Shown here: one piece after another, positions 51,438 through 61,100 of the stretch
Numbering within the stretch: position 1 is the first letter of the stretch
Layout: the number at the start of each line of letters is the position of its first letter
DNA from: JAIOSM01 sp964593725
Lineage (GTDB): Bacteria; Desulfobacterota; Desulfobacteria; Desulfobacterales; Desulfobacteraceae
Direction: 5' to 3'
Assembly: GCA_964593725.1 (NCBI GenBank)
Contig: CAZQJS010000005.1
Span: forward strand, 1 to 64,000
DNA length: 64,000 bases
The notes under the pieces: model-generated
Databases searched by the model: none
Seen by the model: the letters and a program-made list of their open reading frames with translations, nothing else
Told to the model about the DNA's origin: nothing
Translations under genes and position numbers: made by a program

Positions 51438-52543
51438 TAATAAATGAATTTAAACTTGAAAGGTTTTTTGCAGAGTATGAATTTAAAACCAGGTACCTTT
51501 TATGCTGTTCCGACTGTGAAGCACTTTTACAAAAAGATCTTCTTAATCTGGCAGATAAAAAACGTCTTAATATGTGGGAGAACCTCTCCCTAGGCTATAC
51601 TGAATCAACGGGGCATCCAATGTTAAAGCAGGAAATTGCCATGCTTTACAAAGATATATATCCTTCGGAAATACTTGTTGCAGCCCCTGAAGAAGCAATT
51701 TTTCTGGTAATGCACTCTGTATTAAATCCCGGCGACCATGTAATTGTAACATATCCCGGATACCAGTCCCTGTTTGAAATAGCAGCCTCCATTCAATGCT
51801 CTGTCTGCCCATGGGAGGCTGACCATGATGAAAACGGTTTCAGATTTGACATTGACAAACTTGAAAACCTTATACAGGACAATACAAAACTTATTGTCAT
51901 AAACTTTCCCCACAATCCCACAGGAGCCCTCATAACCGGAGAAGAACTGGAAAACATAGTAAAACTTGCAGACCAGAGAAATATTATGCTGTTCTCAGAT
52001 GAAATGTATAGGTTCCTGGAACATGATAAAAAAAACCGGCTTGAGTCTGTATGTGATCTGTATGAAAATGGTATAAGCCTGTGTGGCATGTCAAAAAGCT
52101 TTTCCCTGGCAGGCCTCCGCATTGGCTGGCTTGCAACAAAAAACAAAAAAGTTTATAAACAAGCAGGTAAATTAAAGGATTATACAACAATATGCAGCTC
52201 CAGTCCCAGTGAAATTCTTGCAATCATCGGACTCAGGGCGCGCAATATAATTATTGAAAAAAATCTTGATCTGATTAAAAACAACCTTGATCTTCTGGAT
52301 CTGTTCTTTGACAAATACAATTCAATTTTCCAATGGAAAAGGCCTGCTGCAGGCCCTGTTGCATTTCCCGGGCTCAAAATTGAAAAGCCTGTTTCAGAAT
52401 TTACAAAGGAGCTTCTGCAACAGAAAAGTGTGCTCCTTCTGCCTTCGGATCTTTATGCATATAAGGGTAATAACTTCAGAATCGGATTTGGAAGAAAAAA
52501 CATGCCGGAAAGTCTGGACAGACTTGAAGAGTTTATCAATTAA
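51434..52543 (+). CDS. PLP-dependent class I/II aminotransferase
   Basis: 369 residues, fold-type I. The NFPHNPTGALI box, FSDEMYRFLE (cofactor Asp) and GMSKSFSLAGLRIGWLA with the Schiff-base Lys are all in place; the C-terminal Arg lies in FRIGFGRKN. The N-terminal cysteine-rich YLLCCSDCEALL is a feature of a subgroup that includes capreomycidine-synthase-like proteins. The substrate is unknown. It is translated with YigZ (ATGA overlap). Confidence 0.85.
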   Translation: MIINEFKLERFFAEYEFKTRYLLCCSDCEALLQKDLLNLADKKRLNMWENLSLGYTESTGHPMLKQEIAMLYKDIYPSEILVAAPEEAIFLVMHSVLNPGDHVIVTYPGYQSLFEIAASIQCSVCPWEADHDENGFRFDIDKLENLIQDNTKLIVINFPHNPTGALITGEELENIVKLADQRNIMLFSDEMYRFLEHDKKNRLESVCDLYENGISLCGMSKSFSLAGLRIGWLATKNKKVYKQAGKLKDYTTICSSSPSEILAIIGLRARNIIIEKNLDLIKNNLDLLDLFFDKYNSIFQWKRPAAGPVAFPGLKIEKPVSEFTKELLQQKSVLLLPSDLYAYKGNNFRIGFGRKNMPESLDRLEEFIN

Positions 52544-52759
52544 AACACCAGCTGTTGCCAGGGAAAATTTATCACAAATGTATTGACTTTTACTTGGTAT
52601 ATATAATAGCGTTGGCTAGCCTTGGATGTGTAACATAAGCTGTAACCCGCTTTTAAAAAGGCTGTTTAATAAGTGGTCTTAAACATTGAAAGATGTATGG
52701 GAAACCGCATAAGTAATACTGAATTTACTTAAAAGGTGACAATATAAGGGGGTAGCATA
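52544..52759 (+). other. 216-base leader before the membrane/VWA/EEP genes
   Basis: No gene is seen. A TTGACT near 52583 and a TATATATAATAG stretch after it form an imperfect promoter (spacing 13-15). About 150 bases of transcribed leader follow; it is rich in short complementary stretches but matches no riboswitch I can recognise. Confidence 0.35.
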
Positions 52760-53764
52760 ATGTATAAAAAAAATCAGGTCAGAAAAAATGCAAAAATAGA
52801 TGCAAAAAATAATATTCCTGCCATTAATGACCCTAATCCATCCCAGTTTGAACAGGAAATGATGGCCATGGCACGCCATGAAGCCTGGCAGGTAACTGCA
52901 AAGTTTGGCCCAAAGCTGGAAAACCTAAATGGCCAGTATAAGCCTTTGCTTAAAGATTATGAAAGAGTCTCCAGGGACTATGATACCCATTCGGAAAAAA
53001 TCCAGCGGTCCGAGCCAAGCGTGGAGCTCTCCCGGAGCAAGTATTATATTTTAATGTTCCTGTTCATACTAAGTGAAATACCAATGAACTCCCTTGCCTT
53101 TGCAGTATTTGGTGAAAGTCAGATTTTTACCTGGGTCATGGCCCTGGGCATTGCCGTTGCAATCCCCTGGATTGCCCATGCCATGGGCATACTGCTGAAA
53201 CGCGGGTCTGAGCCATGGTGGAAAAGCGGCCTGGGAGTTGCTGCTTTAGCTGTTCTCAGCATCGGGGGCCTTGTTGCAATAGGTTATGTACGTGTCCAGT
53301 ATCTGGGGGACCTTGCTGAAACCGATGCAGTCAGCAGTGCAGGATCAAGTAAATTTATAGGTGCTGCATTTATAGGTCTTAACCTGGTTATTTTAGCTGC
53401 AGCCACAATCAGCTCATATTTTGCCCATGACAAGGACCCTCTCCTTGAAAACCTCCATCGCAGAACCAACAAAATCAATAAAGCCATGCGAAACATTGAA
53501 GCTAAACATAATAAACTTTTTTCAGAACAGCAGCAGGAGATCAACCGTATTCACCAGGAAGCACAGGAGCTTGTTTTCTACTACCGAAAAATTAACCAGA
53601 GGGAGAGGCCTGACCATACAAAGCCTGAATCCTTTGATAAGGAGCATAAAATGGATATGAATTTTGATACCACAGAAACAAACCAGGAAATGCTCAATGC
53701 AACCAGAATACTGAAACTTACAGATATTGATCCTGAACCCGGCAGAAAAAATACCTTATCATGA
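52760..53764 (+). CDS. Uncharacterised four-helix membrane protein with coiled coils
   Basis: 334 residues: a soluble N-terminal part with heptads (about 40-90), four membrane helices (about 95-117, 122-147, 157-178, 198-221), a second coiled coil (about 225-280) and an acidic polar tail. No motif of a known transporter or enzyme is visible. The ribosome site is GGGGGT before the ATG. It is followed after 20 bases by a secreted VWA protein and then an anchored EEP-fold hydrolase, so it is probably the membrane base of a three-protein system. Confidence 0.65.
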   Translation: MYKKNQVRKNAKIDAKNNIPAINDPNPSQFEQEMMAMARHEAWQVTAKFGPKLENLNGQYKPLLKDYERVSRDYDTHSEKIQRSEPSVELSRSKYYILMFLFILSEIPMNSLAFAVFGESQIFTWVMALGIAVAIPWIAHAMGILLKRGSEPWWKSGLGVAALAVLSIGGLVAIGYVRVQYLGDLAETDAVSSAGSSKFIGAAFIGLNLVILAAATISSYFAHDKDPLLENLHRRTNKINKAMRNIEAKHNKLFSEQQQEINRIHQEAQELVFYYRKINQRERPDHTKPESFDKEHKMDMNFDTTETNQEMLNATRILKLTDIDPEPGRKNTLS

Positions 53765-53784
53765 AATAAAGGGGGCTGATTTCC

Positions 53785-54552
53785 ATGACACGAATATACT
53801 TTAAATGTTCTTGGATTTTTTTTCTGGGGTTCTGCCTTGCCTTAACCTTTACATGTACAAAGGCAGAAGCCGGCTTTTTTTCAAAAAATGATAAAAAAGC
53901 AAAACTTATAATTGTTTTTCTTGATATGTCAGGCAGCACAAACAAGGATAGAAAATCCATATATAAAAATGCCTTTGACATGATTTATAAGAAACTTGAC
54001 CAGGATGACCGCATTGTTGTGGGCACCATTACAAGCCACTCATATATAGATTTTAAACCAAGGGTTGATGAAAAAATCCCGAAAAAAAGTATCTGGGTCA
54101 ACCGCCTTAAATATGAGAAAAATCTCACAAGAACAAGAAAAAAAATAAAAAAAGAGGTAAACCGCCTGCTCTCTTATAAACACGGCACCCGTCAGACAGA
54201 AATTTTAAACTCCCTGAATATTGCAGATACAATATTCCATAATGAAAAAAACCGTATGAAAATCCTTGTTCTTCTTTCAGACATGATCCAGGATTCCCGG
54301 GAGTACAAATTTGACAAAACCAGAATTACAAACAAGTATATAGAAAATTTAATCAAAAACAGAAAAAAACAAGAGCTTATTCCCGATCTTAAAGGGGTTA
54401 AAATCTATGTTGCAGGTGCCAGTGCATCCGGCTCCAGAAAATTCAGGGCTGTAAAGTTGCTCTGGACCCGGTACTTTAAAACATGCAATGCTGATTTTTC
54501 CACCCACAGATATGGACACTCCCTTCTGGAATTTGAAAATAATGATAATTAA
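53785..54552 (+). CDS. Exported von Willebrand factor A domain protein
   Basis: 255 residues with a signal peptide (about 1-29, ending AEA) and a VWA fold. The metal-ion-dependent adhesion site is complete in outline: D-x-S-x-S at 47-51 (DMSGS), Thr135 or 138 in HGTRQTE, and Asp166 in LLSDM. VWA domains bind partners through a metal; here a periplasmic role is likely. The gene lies between the four-helix membrane protein and the EEP hydrolase, 20 and 24 bases away. No closer family identity. Confidence 0.72.
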   Translation: MTRIYFKCSWIFFLGFCLALTFTCTKAEAGFFSKNDKKAKLIIVFLDMSGSTNKDRKSIYKNAFDMIYKKLDQDDRIVVGTITSHSYIDFKPRVDEKIPKKSIWVNRLKYEKNLTRTRKKIKKEVNRLLSYKHGTRQTEILNSLNIADTIFHNEKNRMKILVLLSDMIQDSREYKFDKTRITNKYIENLIKNRKKQELIPDLKGVKIYVAGASASGSRKFRAVKLLWTRYFKTCNADFSTHRYGHSLLEFENNDN

Positions 54553-54576
54553 ACATTAAAGGAAATCAACGCTGCC

Positions 54577-55632
54577 ATGAAAAAATTTATTAAAATCATT
54601 ATATACATCATATTAGCTGGTGTTCTGGCCTTTGCAGCATTTCTTATCTATACCACACTTGTGGACTACAGGCCGGAATCTGAAATCACCCTTTACAAGG
54701 GACAGGTAAAAAACAGGGTGCCTGTGGAGCAAGAACTTAAACTTATGACCTGGAATATCGGATATTGCGGACTCAGCAGGGATATGGACTTTTTCTATGA
54801 TGGCGGGAAAAATGTAAGGCCCACCAAAGATACTGTTGTTAACAATTTATCAAAAATAAAATCTTTTATCAAAGGCCAGACCAACACAGATTTCTTCCTG
54901 TTCCAGGAAGTTGACATTAACTCAAAAAGGAGTTACGGCATAAATCAATATAAGGAAATCAGCAGAATTTTTAAAAATTACCATTCAAATTTTGGTAAAA
55001 ATTATGATGTGGGTTTTGTACCTGTTCCTGTGACAGACCCCATGGGAAAAGTTATATCAGGCCTTCAGACCCTGTCATCCTATCAACCTGCAACGGTTGT
55101 AAGGCACGCATTTCCTGGAAATTATTCATGGCCCCAGGGGCTTTTCATGCTGGACAGATGTTTTCTTGTCAGCAAATACCCTACGGACAACGATAAACAG
55201 CTCCTGGTAATAAACACACACAACTCTGCCTATGATGATGGAAATCTCAGAAAAAACCAGATGGAATATTTAAAGAAATATCTTTTCAATGAATATAAAA
55301 AAGGAAACTACATTATTGTGGGAGGTGACTGGAACCAGTGTCCCCCGGAATTCAAACATGAATTTAAGGATGACTTAATGGACCAGACAAACCGTATGGA
55401 TATTGATAAAGATATAATGGGGGACTACTGGAGATGGGTGTACCAGAATAAAATACCCACAAACAGAAGAGTAGACATCCCATACACAAAGGGCAAAACC
55501 AAAACCACGGTAATTGACTTTTTCCTTATTTCTCCAAATATTGAAGCCGTTGATATTCAAGGTATTAACCTTGATTTTGAAAACACAGACCATCAGCCTG
55601 TCAAGGTCTCAATCTTTTTATTTGATGAGTAA
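54577..55632 (+). CDS. Membrane-anchored endonuclease/exonuclease/phosphatase (EEP) family protein
   Basis: 351 residues with an N-terminal membrane helix (about 5-27) and then an EEP fold: Asn60 in MTWNIGYCG, Glu111 in LFQEVDI, GGDWNQCPPEF and the closing TDHQPVKV with the catalytic His. All metal- and phosphate-binding residues of the family seem present, so it should hydrolyse a phosphodiester or phosphate ester outside the cytoplasm. Substrates in this family range from DNA to lipids and inositol phosphates. It is the third gene of the VWA cluster. Confidence 0.75.
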   Translation: MKKFIKIIIYIILAGVLAFAAFLIYTTLVDYRPESEITLYKGQVKNRVPVEQELKLMTWNIGYCGLSRDMDFFYDGGKNVRPTKDTVVNNLSKIKSFIKGQTNTDFFLFQEVDINSKRSYGINQYKEISRIFKNYHSNFGKNYDVGFVPVPVTDPMGKVISGLQTLSSYQPATVVRHAFPGNYSWPQGLFMLDRCFLVSKYPTDNDKQLLVINTHNSAYDDGNLRKNQMEYLKKYLFNEYKKGNYIIVGGDWNQCPPEFKHEFKDDLMDQTNRMDIDKDIMGDYWRWVYQNKIPTNRRVDIPYTKGKTKTTVIDFFLISPNIEAVDIQGINLDFENTDHQPVKVSIFLFDE

Positions 55633-55650
55633 AACAAGGCCCGGGACAGA

Positions 55651-56529
55651 TCATATTTTTGATTTTCTTATTGTCAGATAAATATTACAGCTGAAAATCA
55701 AGACAGCTCCTGCCCAGCCTGAAAATGAAAGTGCAGGATCAGAGACAATAAAAGGTCCCAGCAGTGCTGCAAGGAGAATTCTGGTTGATGATATAATTCC
55801 TCCTTCGATTGCTGTTACATATTTAAACCCGATGGTTATCAGGTATTGGCCTGTTATGGAAAAGAATGCACAAAGGAGCAGATACTTAAATGTAACAAAA
55901 TCAGGGATATGGATCTCATCATAAAAAATTAACAGAATAACAATACTGCCTATACCAAAAAGGAAAAAAAGTGTTGTTTCAGTATCATTGTCCCTGCGGC
56001 ATAAATTAAGATATATTAATGCAACTGCTGCGCTTATGCCTGAAGCAAGAGCCCAGATGCTGTCAAAGTTAAACCCTGATTTTCCAGGCTCAAGGATCAG
56101 GCACACACCTGTAAAAGATGCTGCCACAATAAGTATGGATATGATATCCCTCTCTTTTTTGTAAGCAAACCATGAAATTAATGCAATAAAAACAGGGTAT
56201 GTCATGTTCAATATATTTGCCTGGGCCACAGATGTTAAAGCTGTCCCCTTAAAAAAACAGTAGACCGCAATACAATTGGCAATGGTTCTGCCAATGAGAT
56301 ATTTATATTTTTTCGGCTTAATGGCCTGGTTTTTTATCATCATCACCAAAATCACTGCCAGAAAGCCTCCTGAAAACCTGGCAAATACAAAAAAAGACGG
56401 AGCAATGAGCAAACCTGCCTGCATGGACCATTTCACAACACAGGTTGCAAGATAAAAGAAAAATGCAGATCCGAAAACCGCAAGACATCCCAGTAATGCT
56501 TTAAAATTCAGCCTGAAATATTTATTCAA
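55651..56529 (-). CDS. EamA/DMT family transporter
   Basis: 292 residues with about ten hydrophobic segments in two EamA repeats (for example VAQANILNMTYPVFIALISW in the first half and AIEGGIISSTRILLAALLGP in the second). Such proteins export or import amino acids and other small solutes; the substrate is not evident. It converges on the EEP gene with an 18-base gap. Confidence 0.82.
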   Translation of the reverse strand: MNKYFRLNFKALLGCLAVFGSAFFFYLATCVVKWSMQAGLLIAPSFFVFARFSGGFLAVILVMMIKNQAIKPKKYKYLIGRTIANCIAVYCFFKGTALTSVAQANILNMTYPVFIALISWFAYKKERDIISILIVAASFTGVCLILEPGKSGFNFDSIWALASGISAAVALIYLNLCRRDNDTETTLFFLFGIGSIVILLIFYDEIHIPDFVTFKYLLLCAFFSITGQYLITIGFKYVTAIEGGIISSTRILLAALLGPFIVSDPALSFSGWAGAVLIFSCNIYLTIRKSKI

Positions 56530-56682
56530 CTTTGACTACCTCTGCATCTGTCATGGAAAAAATTTATTTTTTCAAACTTTCACCATTGATTTCATAATAA
56601 AGATTATAATTAAAGATCATCATAAGATAGGACATATTTTTACAAATTAAAAGCGCATAAAAAAATATAAGGCAAGCATTTT

Positions 56683-56708
56683 CTGACTTCACCCTCTGAC
56701 TTCACCCT
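56683..56708. repeat. Tandem 13-bp direct repeat
   Basis: CTGACTTCACCCT occurs twice, at 56683-56695 and 56696-56708, with no gap, seven bases before the -35 of the cysM promoter. It may be an activator site or a slippage product. Confidence 0.75.
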
Positions 56709-56714
56709 TTGTAA

Positions 56715-56743
56715 TTGACAAAAGCACAATGCAGCTATACAAT
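56715..56743 (+). promoter_or_regulatory. Sigma70 promoter of cysM
   Basis: TTGACA (56715-56720), 17 bases, TACAAT (56738-56743), near-consensus. It gives a leader of about 50 bases before the cysM ATG. Confidence 0.65.
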
Positions 56744-56781
56744 TGCGGAGAATATTACCAGAAGATAAACTAAAGGAAAAA

Positions 56782-56799
56782 ATGGGTTTAACAAAATAA
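56782..56799 (+). other. Five-codon leader frame before cysM
   Basis: ATG GGT TTA ACA AAA TAA follows AAAGGA by five bases and ends one base before the cysM ATG at 56801. The only good ribosome site in the leader therefore serves this frame, and cysM would be reached by termination and re-initiation. It contains no Cys codon. Confidence 0.4.
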
Positions 56800-56800
56800 A

Positions 56801-57688
56801 ATGCTTACAGATAATATAATTGATTTAATAGGTAACACTCCCCTTATTCAGCTTAAAAACGAAAATATTCTGGCCAAGGCTGAATTTCTTAATCCGGGAG
56901 GCAGTTTAAAGGACAGAGTTGCCGTCTCAATGATTGAAGGTGCTGAAAGGGATGGTCTTTTACATGAAAACTCCATTATTATTGAACCAACCTCAGGCAA
57001 TACTGGTATTGGAATTGCACTTGTGGGGCGGTTAAAGGGATATAAAGTTAAAATTGTAATGCCGGAAAACATGAGTATTGAACGGCAGAAAATCATAAAA
57101 TCCTTTGGTGCTGAATTAATTCTTACGCCTGCCATGGAGAATATTGAAGGTGCCATTAACCATGTCATGGAGCTTGCCGCAAAAGATTCAAATGTTTTTG
57201 TTCCCCAGCAGTTTGAAAACCCTGATAATCCAAGGATACACTATGAAGAGACAGCACGGGAGCTCTGGAGACAGACAACAGGAGAAATTGACTGTTTTGT
57301 GTCAGGAGTTGGAAGCGGAGGCACACTCCAGGGAATAGGCAAATTCTTAAAGGAGAGAAAACCCGATGTAAAACTTGTGGCTGTTGAACCTAAGAATGTA
57401 TCTGCCCTGCTTGGCCATGAACCAGGGCTCCATCAAATCCAGGGAATTGGTGATGGATTTATACCTAAAATCCTTGATACCTCCCTTATTGATGAAATTC
57501 TTGAAGTTACTGATGATGAGGCCATTGAGACTGCAAGACAGCTTGGGAGAAGCTCAGGACTTCTTGTGGGGATATCTTCCGGTGCCAATGTCTGGGCAGC
57601 AAGGAAAATGTCAAAACAGATCAGGGGGAACATAGTGACACTGTTATGTGACCGTGCAGAACGTTATTTCAGCACATCCCTCATGTAA
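56801..57688 (+). CDS. cysM: Cysteine synthase (CysM/CysK family)
   Basis: 295 residues of fold-type II PLP enzymes. Lys37 in NPGGSLKDRVAV forms the Schiff base, TSGNTG (64-69) binds the substrate carboxylate, and GVGSGGTLQGIG is the phosphate loop. It makes cysteine from O-acetylserine and sulfide (or thiosulfate for CysM). The protein is short for CysK, which favours CysM. It is followed by ybgC after nine bases. The ATG lacks its own ribosome site. Confidence 0.85.
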   Translation: MLTDNIIDLIGNTPLIQLKNENILAKAEFLNPGGSLKDRVAVSMIEGAERDGLLHENSIIIEPTSGNTGIGIALVGRLKGYKVKIVMPENMSIERQKIIKSFGAELILTPAMENIEGAINHVMELAAKDSNVFVPQQFENPDNPRIHYEETARELWRQTTGEIDCFVSGVGSGGTLQGIGKFLKERKPDVKLVAVEPKNVSALLGHEPGLHQIQGIGDGFIPKILDTSLIDEILEVTDDEAIETARQLGRSSGLLVGISSGANVWAARKMSKQIRGNIVTLLCDRAERYFSTSLM

Positions 57689-57697
57689 GGAGTCAGG

Positions 57698-58087
57698 ATG
57701 ACAGGAGAAACAAAGCATTATCAGGTGCGTGTATTCTATGAAGACACAGATCACTCAGGTGTTGTTTACCATGCAAATTACCTTAAATATTTTGAGCGTG
57801 CAAGGGAGGACTACCTTGGATATCAACAGCTGATTGATATGGGCGGTAACGGCATCGGTTTTGCAGTATACAAAGCAAATTTAAGCTATAATGAAGGAGC
57901 TGTTTTTGGAGACGTGTTAGACATCCGGAGCAGTGCCGGTTTTGATGGTGATTACAGAGTTATCTTTCACCATGAAGCATGGCGCAGAAAAAGTATAAAA
58001 GCAGCTGTTACTGCTGATATTCAGCTTGTATGCCTGAACAGAGAAAAAAAACTTTTAAAAATAAGCGATCTTGAAATTTTTAAATAG
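57698..58087 (+). CDS. ybgC: YbgC-type acyl-CoA thioesterase (hotdog fold)
   Basis: 129 residues. The active-site stretch YEDTDHSGVVYHANYLKYFE carries the catalytic Asp of the 4HBT/YbgC family, which hydrolyses acyl-CoA or acyl-ACP. The usual partners (tolQRA) are not here. AAGGAG precedes the ATG. It is translated after cysM, probably from the same transcript. Confidence 0.88.
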   Translation: MTGETKHYQVRVFYEDTDHSGVVYHANYLKYFERAREDYLGYQQLIDMGGNGIGFAVYKANLSYNEGAVFGDVLDIRSSAGFDGDYRVIFHHEAWRRKSIKAAVTADIQLVCLNREKKLLKISDLEIFK

Positions 58088-58104
58088 ACAAAATATTGTA
58101 TCAA

Positions 58105-61100
58105 TTATTGCTGTATGGTCATGGTTTTTTCCAGCAGATCATTGATCCTGTCCATATACTCTATGTTCCGGCACGGTTTTGAAAGATGGTCAATATTAGG
58201 ATCCCTCTGTTTCAACTCCTTTATGGACTCTAAAAATTCAATGTTCCCGGAAATAAACAGTATTGGGATGTTTTTATCAAGCTTTCTTATGTGATTATAC
58301 ACATCCATACCGCTGATACCACCTGGAAGAACATAATCAAGACTTACAAAATCATATTTATTTCTCCCAAACAGGTCAATGGCAACTTTTCCGTTATTGG
58401 CAGTATCAACTTTATGGGTACACGGCGTCTGGGTCAATATCCTGTATTGCACATCAGATATTGCAGGCTCATCCTCCACAAGAAGGATATATTTTTCAGA
58501 CTGAGGCTCTGACTTGCCGATTTCAGCCTTTTCACTGTTTGTCAGCTCTTTTTTTATGATGGGCAGACTGATCTTGAATTTTGTACCCCTGCCAAACTCC
58601 GACTCAACAGATATACTGCCTCTGTGCTGTTCAATATATTTTTTTACATTGGACATGCCATAGCCTGTCCCGCGGATATTTTCTTCATAGGATCCTGCCA
58701 CATCCTTATTGCCCTTTAAAGTAAAGGAAGGCATATAAATATTTTCAAGATGTTCTGCAAGCATTCCACACCCATTATCCTCAATCTCAAAACAGATATT
58801 ATCATCCAGACAATAGGTACGGAAAATTATCTTTGGATTATCCACACGGCTTAAAGCATGGATCGAGTTTTGCACAAGGTTTACCAGAGTATGCTCTATC
58901 ATGCCTGCATCGGCCAGCAGTTCCGGTACGTCCTTTTTATAGTCCCTTATCACTTCAATACCCTCAAGATCTTTTTTTAACAGGTCTGTAACAAGGTCTA
59001 TTTTTCTGTTGATTTTAAAAAATTCCTGTTTGATTTCCTGGCTTTTTGCAAAGGCAACAAGATTTTTTGTAAGATTCTTTCCCCGGACAGTCTGCTCCAG
59101 TATCAGCTCAAGGGTTTTTTTAATTCCAGGGTCATTGCAGTTCAGCAAAGAGAGTTCAGTATTTCCCATTATAACCCCTAAAATATTATTAAAATCATGG
59201 GCCATTTTCCCTGCAATCTGACCGACAAGGGCATGTTTTTCCTGTTCTGCCGCATATTTCTGGGCTTTGATCTTCTCTTTTACAGCAGTTTTTCTCTCGG
59301 TTATGTCAGTACCTATGCTTAACACCTCTTTATCGCCTGTCTCCTCATTAATATACACCTTGTTGGCCCAGGCAACCCATATGCGCCTGCCATCCTTGCG
59401 CAGGTTCTCATTGACATTATACTCATATTTTTTTGGATTCCGGCCGATATCATGTAAAAGATGACGTAAATCCCTGCCCGTTGATTCTGTTTCAGGTACT
59501 ATTGTACCAATCAGGTGTTTTCCAAGTATTTCATCCCTGGAATAACCAAAAAAATTCTCTGCAAACTCATTAAAATATGTGATCTGTCCGGTGCTGTTCC
59601 AGCGTATAATGGCTGTATTTGCATTTTCCACAAGCAGTCTGTACTGTATTTCGCTTTTTCGCAGAGCTTCTTCTGCCATTTTTCGTTCTGTTATATCTAT
59701 GCCTATGCTCAAAATTCCATCAATATTGCCGCTGATGTTTCTAAGAACATTATTGTTCCAGCTGATCAGGCGCTCTAAACCGCTTTTCAGTACAATATGA
59801 TTCTCACACTGTGATATCTCGGGCATATCCTTAAGTGTTTCGGTAAACACCTTGGAAATTGTTTTTTTATCCCTTTGGGGAATAAACAGATCAAGCCAGT
59901 TTTTCCCTATAACCTCTTCTTTTTTATATCCGGTCAACTCTTCTGCATATTTATTAAAAGTTTTAATGATTGCAGAGGAATCAAGGGTAAGGACAATTGT
60001 ATTGGCTGTTTCCAGAAGGTTTTCCGCAAAATCCTTTGTAGTGGTCAACTCGATATTTTTCTGCTGTAACTCTTCGTTAAGGGTCAAAAGCTCTTCATTG
60101 CTTGACTCAAGTTCTTCCTTGGCAGCTTCCATCTCTTCATTAACGCTCTGCAGCTCCTCGTTTGTGGACTGGACTTCCTCATTTGCTGCCCATAACTCCT
60201 GATTTACCTCATCCTTTTCTTCAATAATTGACTGTAAATGCTCCTTTGTTAACTGAAGTTCCTGTTTCAGGTGCAGCAGTTCACTATCAATATATTTTTC
60301 TTTCCCGCCTGCACTTACACTGGTGATTTGCGGCAATTCAGGCTTTTCAAACAGGATCAAAAAATTTGTTTCACTGGTGGAGGAATCCGGGACAGGGATG
60401 ACAGTTATATCAGTATCAATGATTTTACCATTATGCCTGAAACTTATATCATTTTTCCTGATTTTCACACCCTTTTTTTTAACTTCTTCAAGGGCTACAT
60501 ATATATCAGGCATTAAACCTTCACCCACCATTTTAGATAATTTAAGACTTGCCTCACCACTTACCGGCTCAAGATATGGAAATATATGTCCTATGAACTG
60601 GCGTATCTGCATATTTTTATCAATCAGCACACCTGGCGGAGCAAAGGTTTCAAGAAGAATCTCATTGACCTGCTGATTTATCCTGGCAGCATTGATCTTG
60701 CCCGGGGCAGGAACAGGTATATTGCCGGTACCGCCTTTGAATTTCGTAAATTTTGCAAAGGTTTGATAAATTGGAAAACGATAATCCGGTTTAACACCGG
60801 AAACCCGTTTTATATACAGGTTGGCTTTTTGATCCAAAATATTAAAAAACTGGGGAAATCTTCCCATTGTTTCAGATGTACCAAGCATTAAACAACCCGA
60901 CGGTTTAAGGGCAAAATGAAAAAGTGGTATGGCAATCTCCTGAAAAACCGTATCAAAATAGATAAGCACATTTCTGCAGCTTATAATATCAATATTGGAA
61001 AAAGGAGGGTCCTGGGCAATATTTTGAATTGCAAACACACACATTTCCCTGATATGTTTAACAACAGTCCAGCCCCCGGGTGTTTTATCAAAAAACTTTT

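Noticed and set aside
52590..52759. Possible riboswitch before the four-helix membrane protein
   Set aside because: No match to the conserved cores of c-di-GMP, cobalamin, SAM or molybdenum-cofactor riboswitches could be traced by eye.
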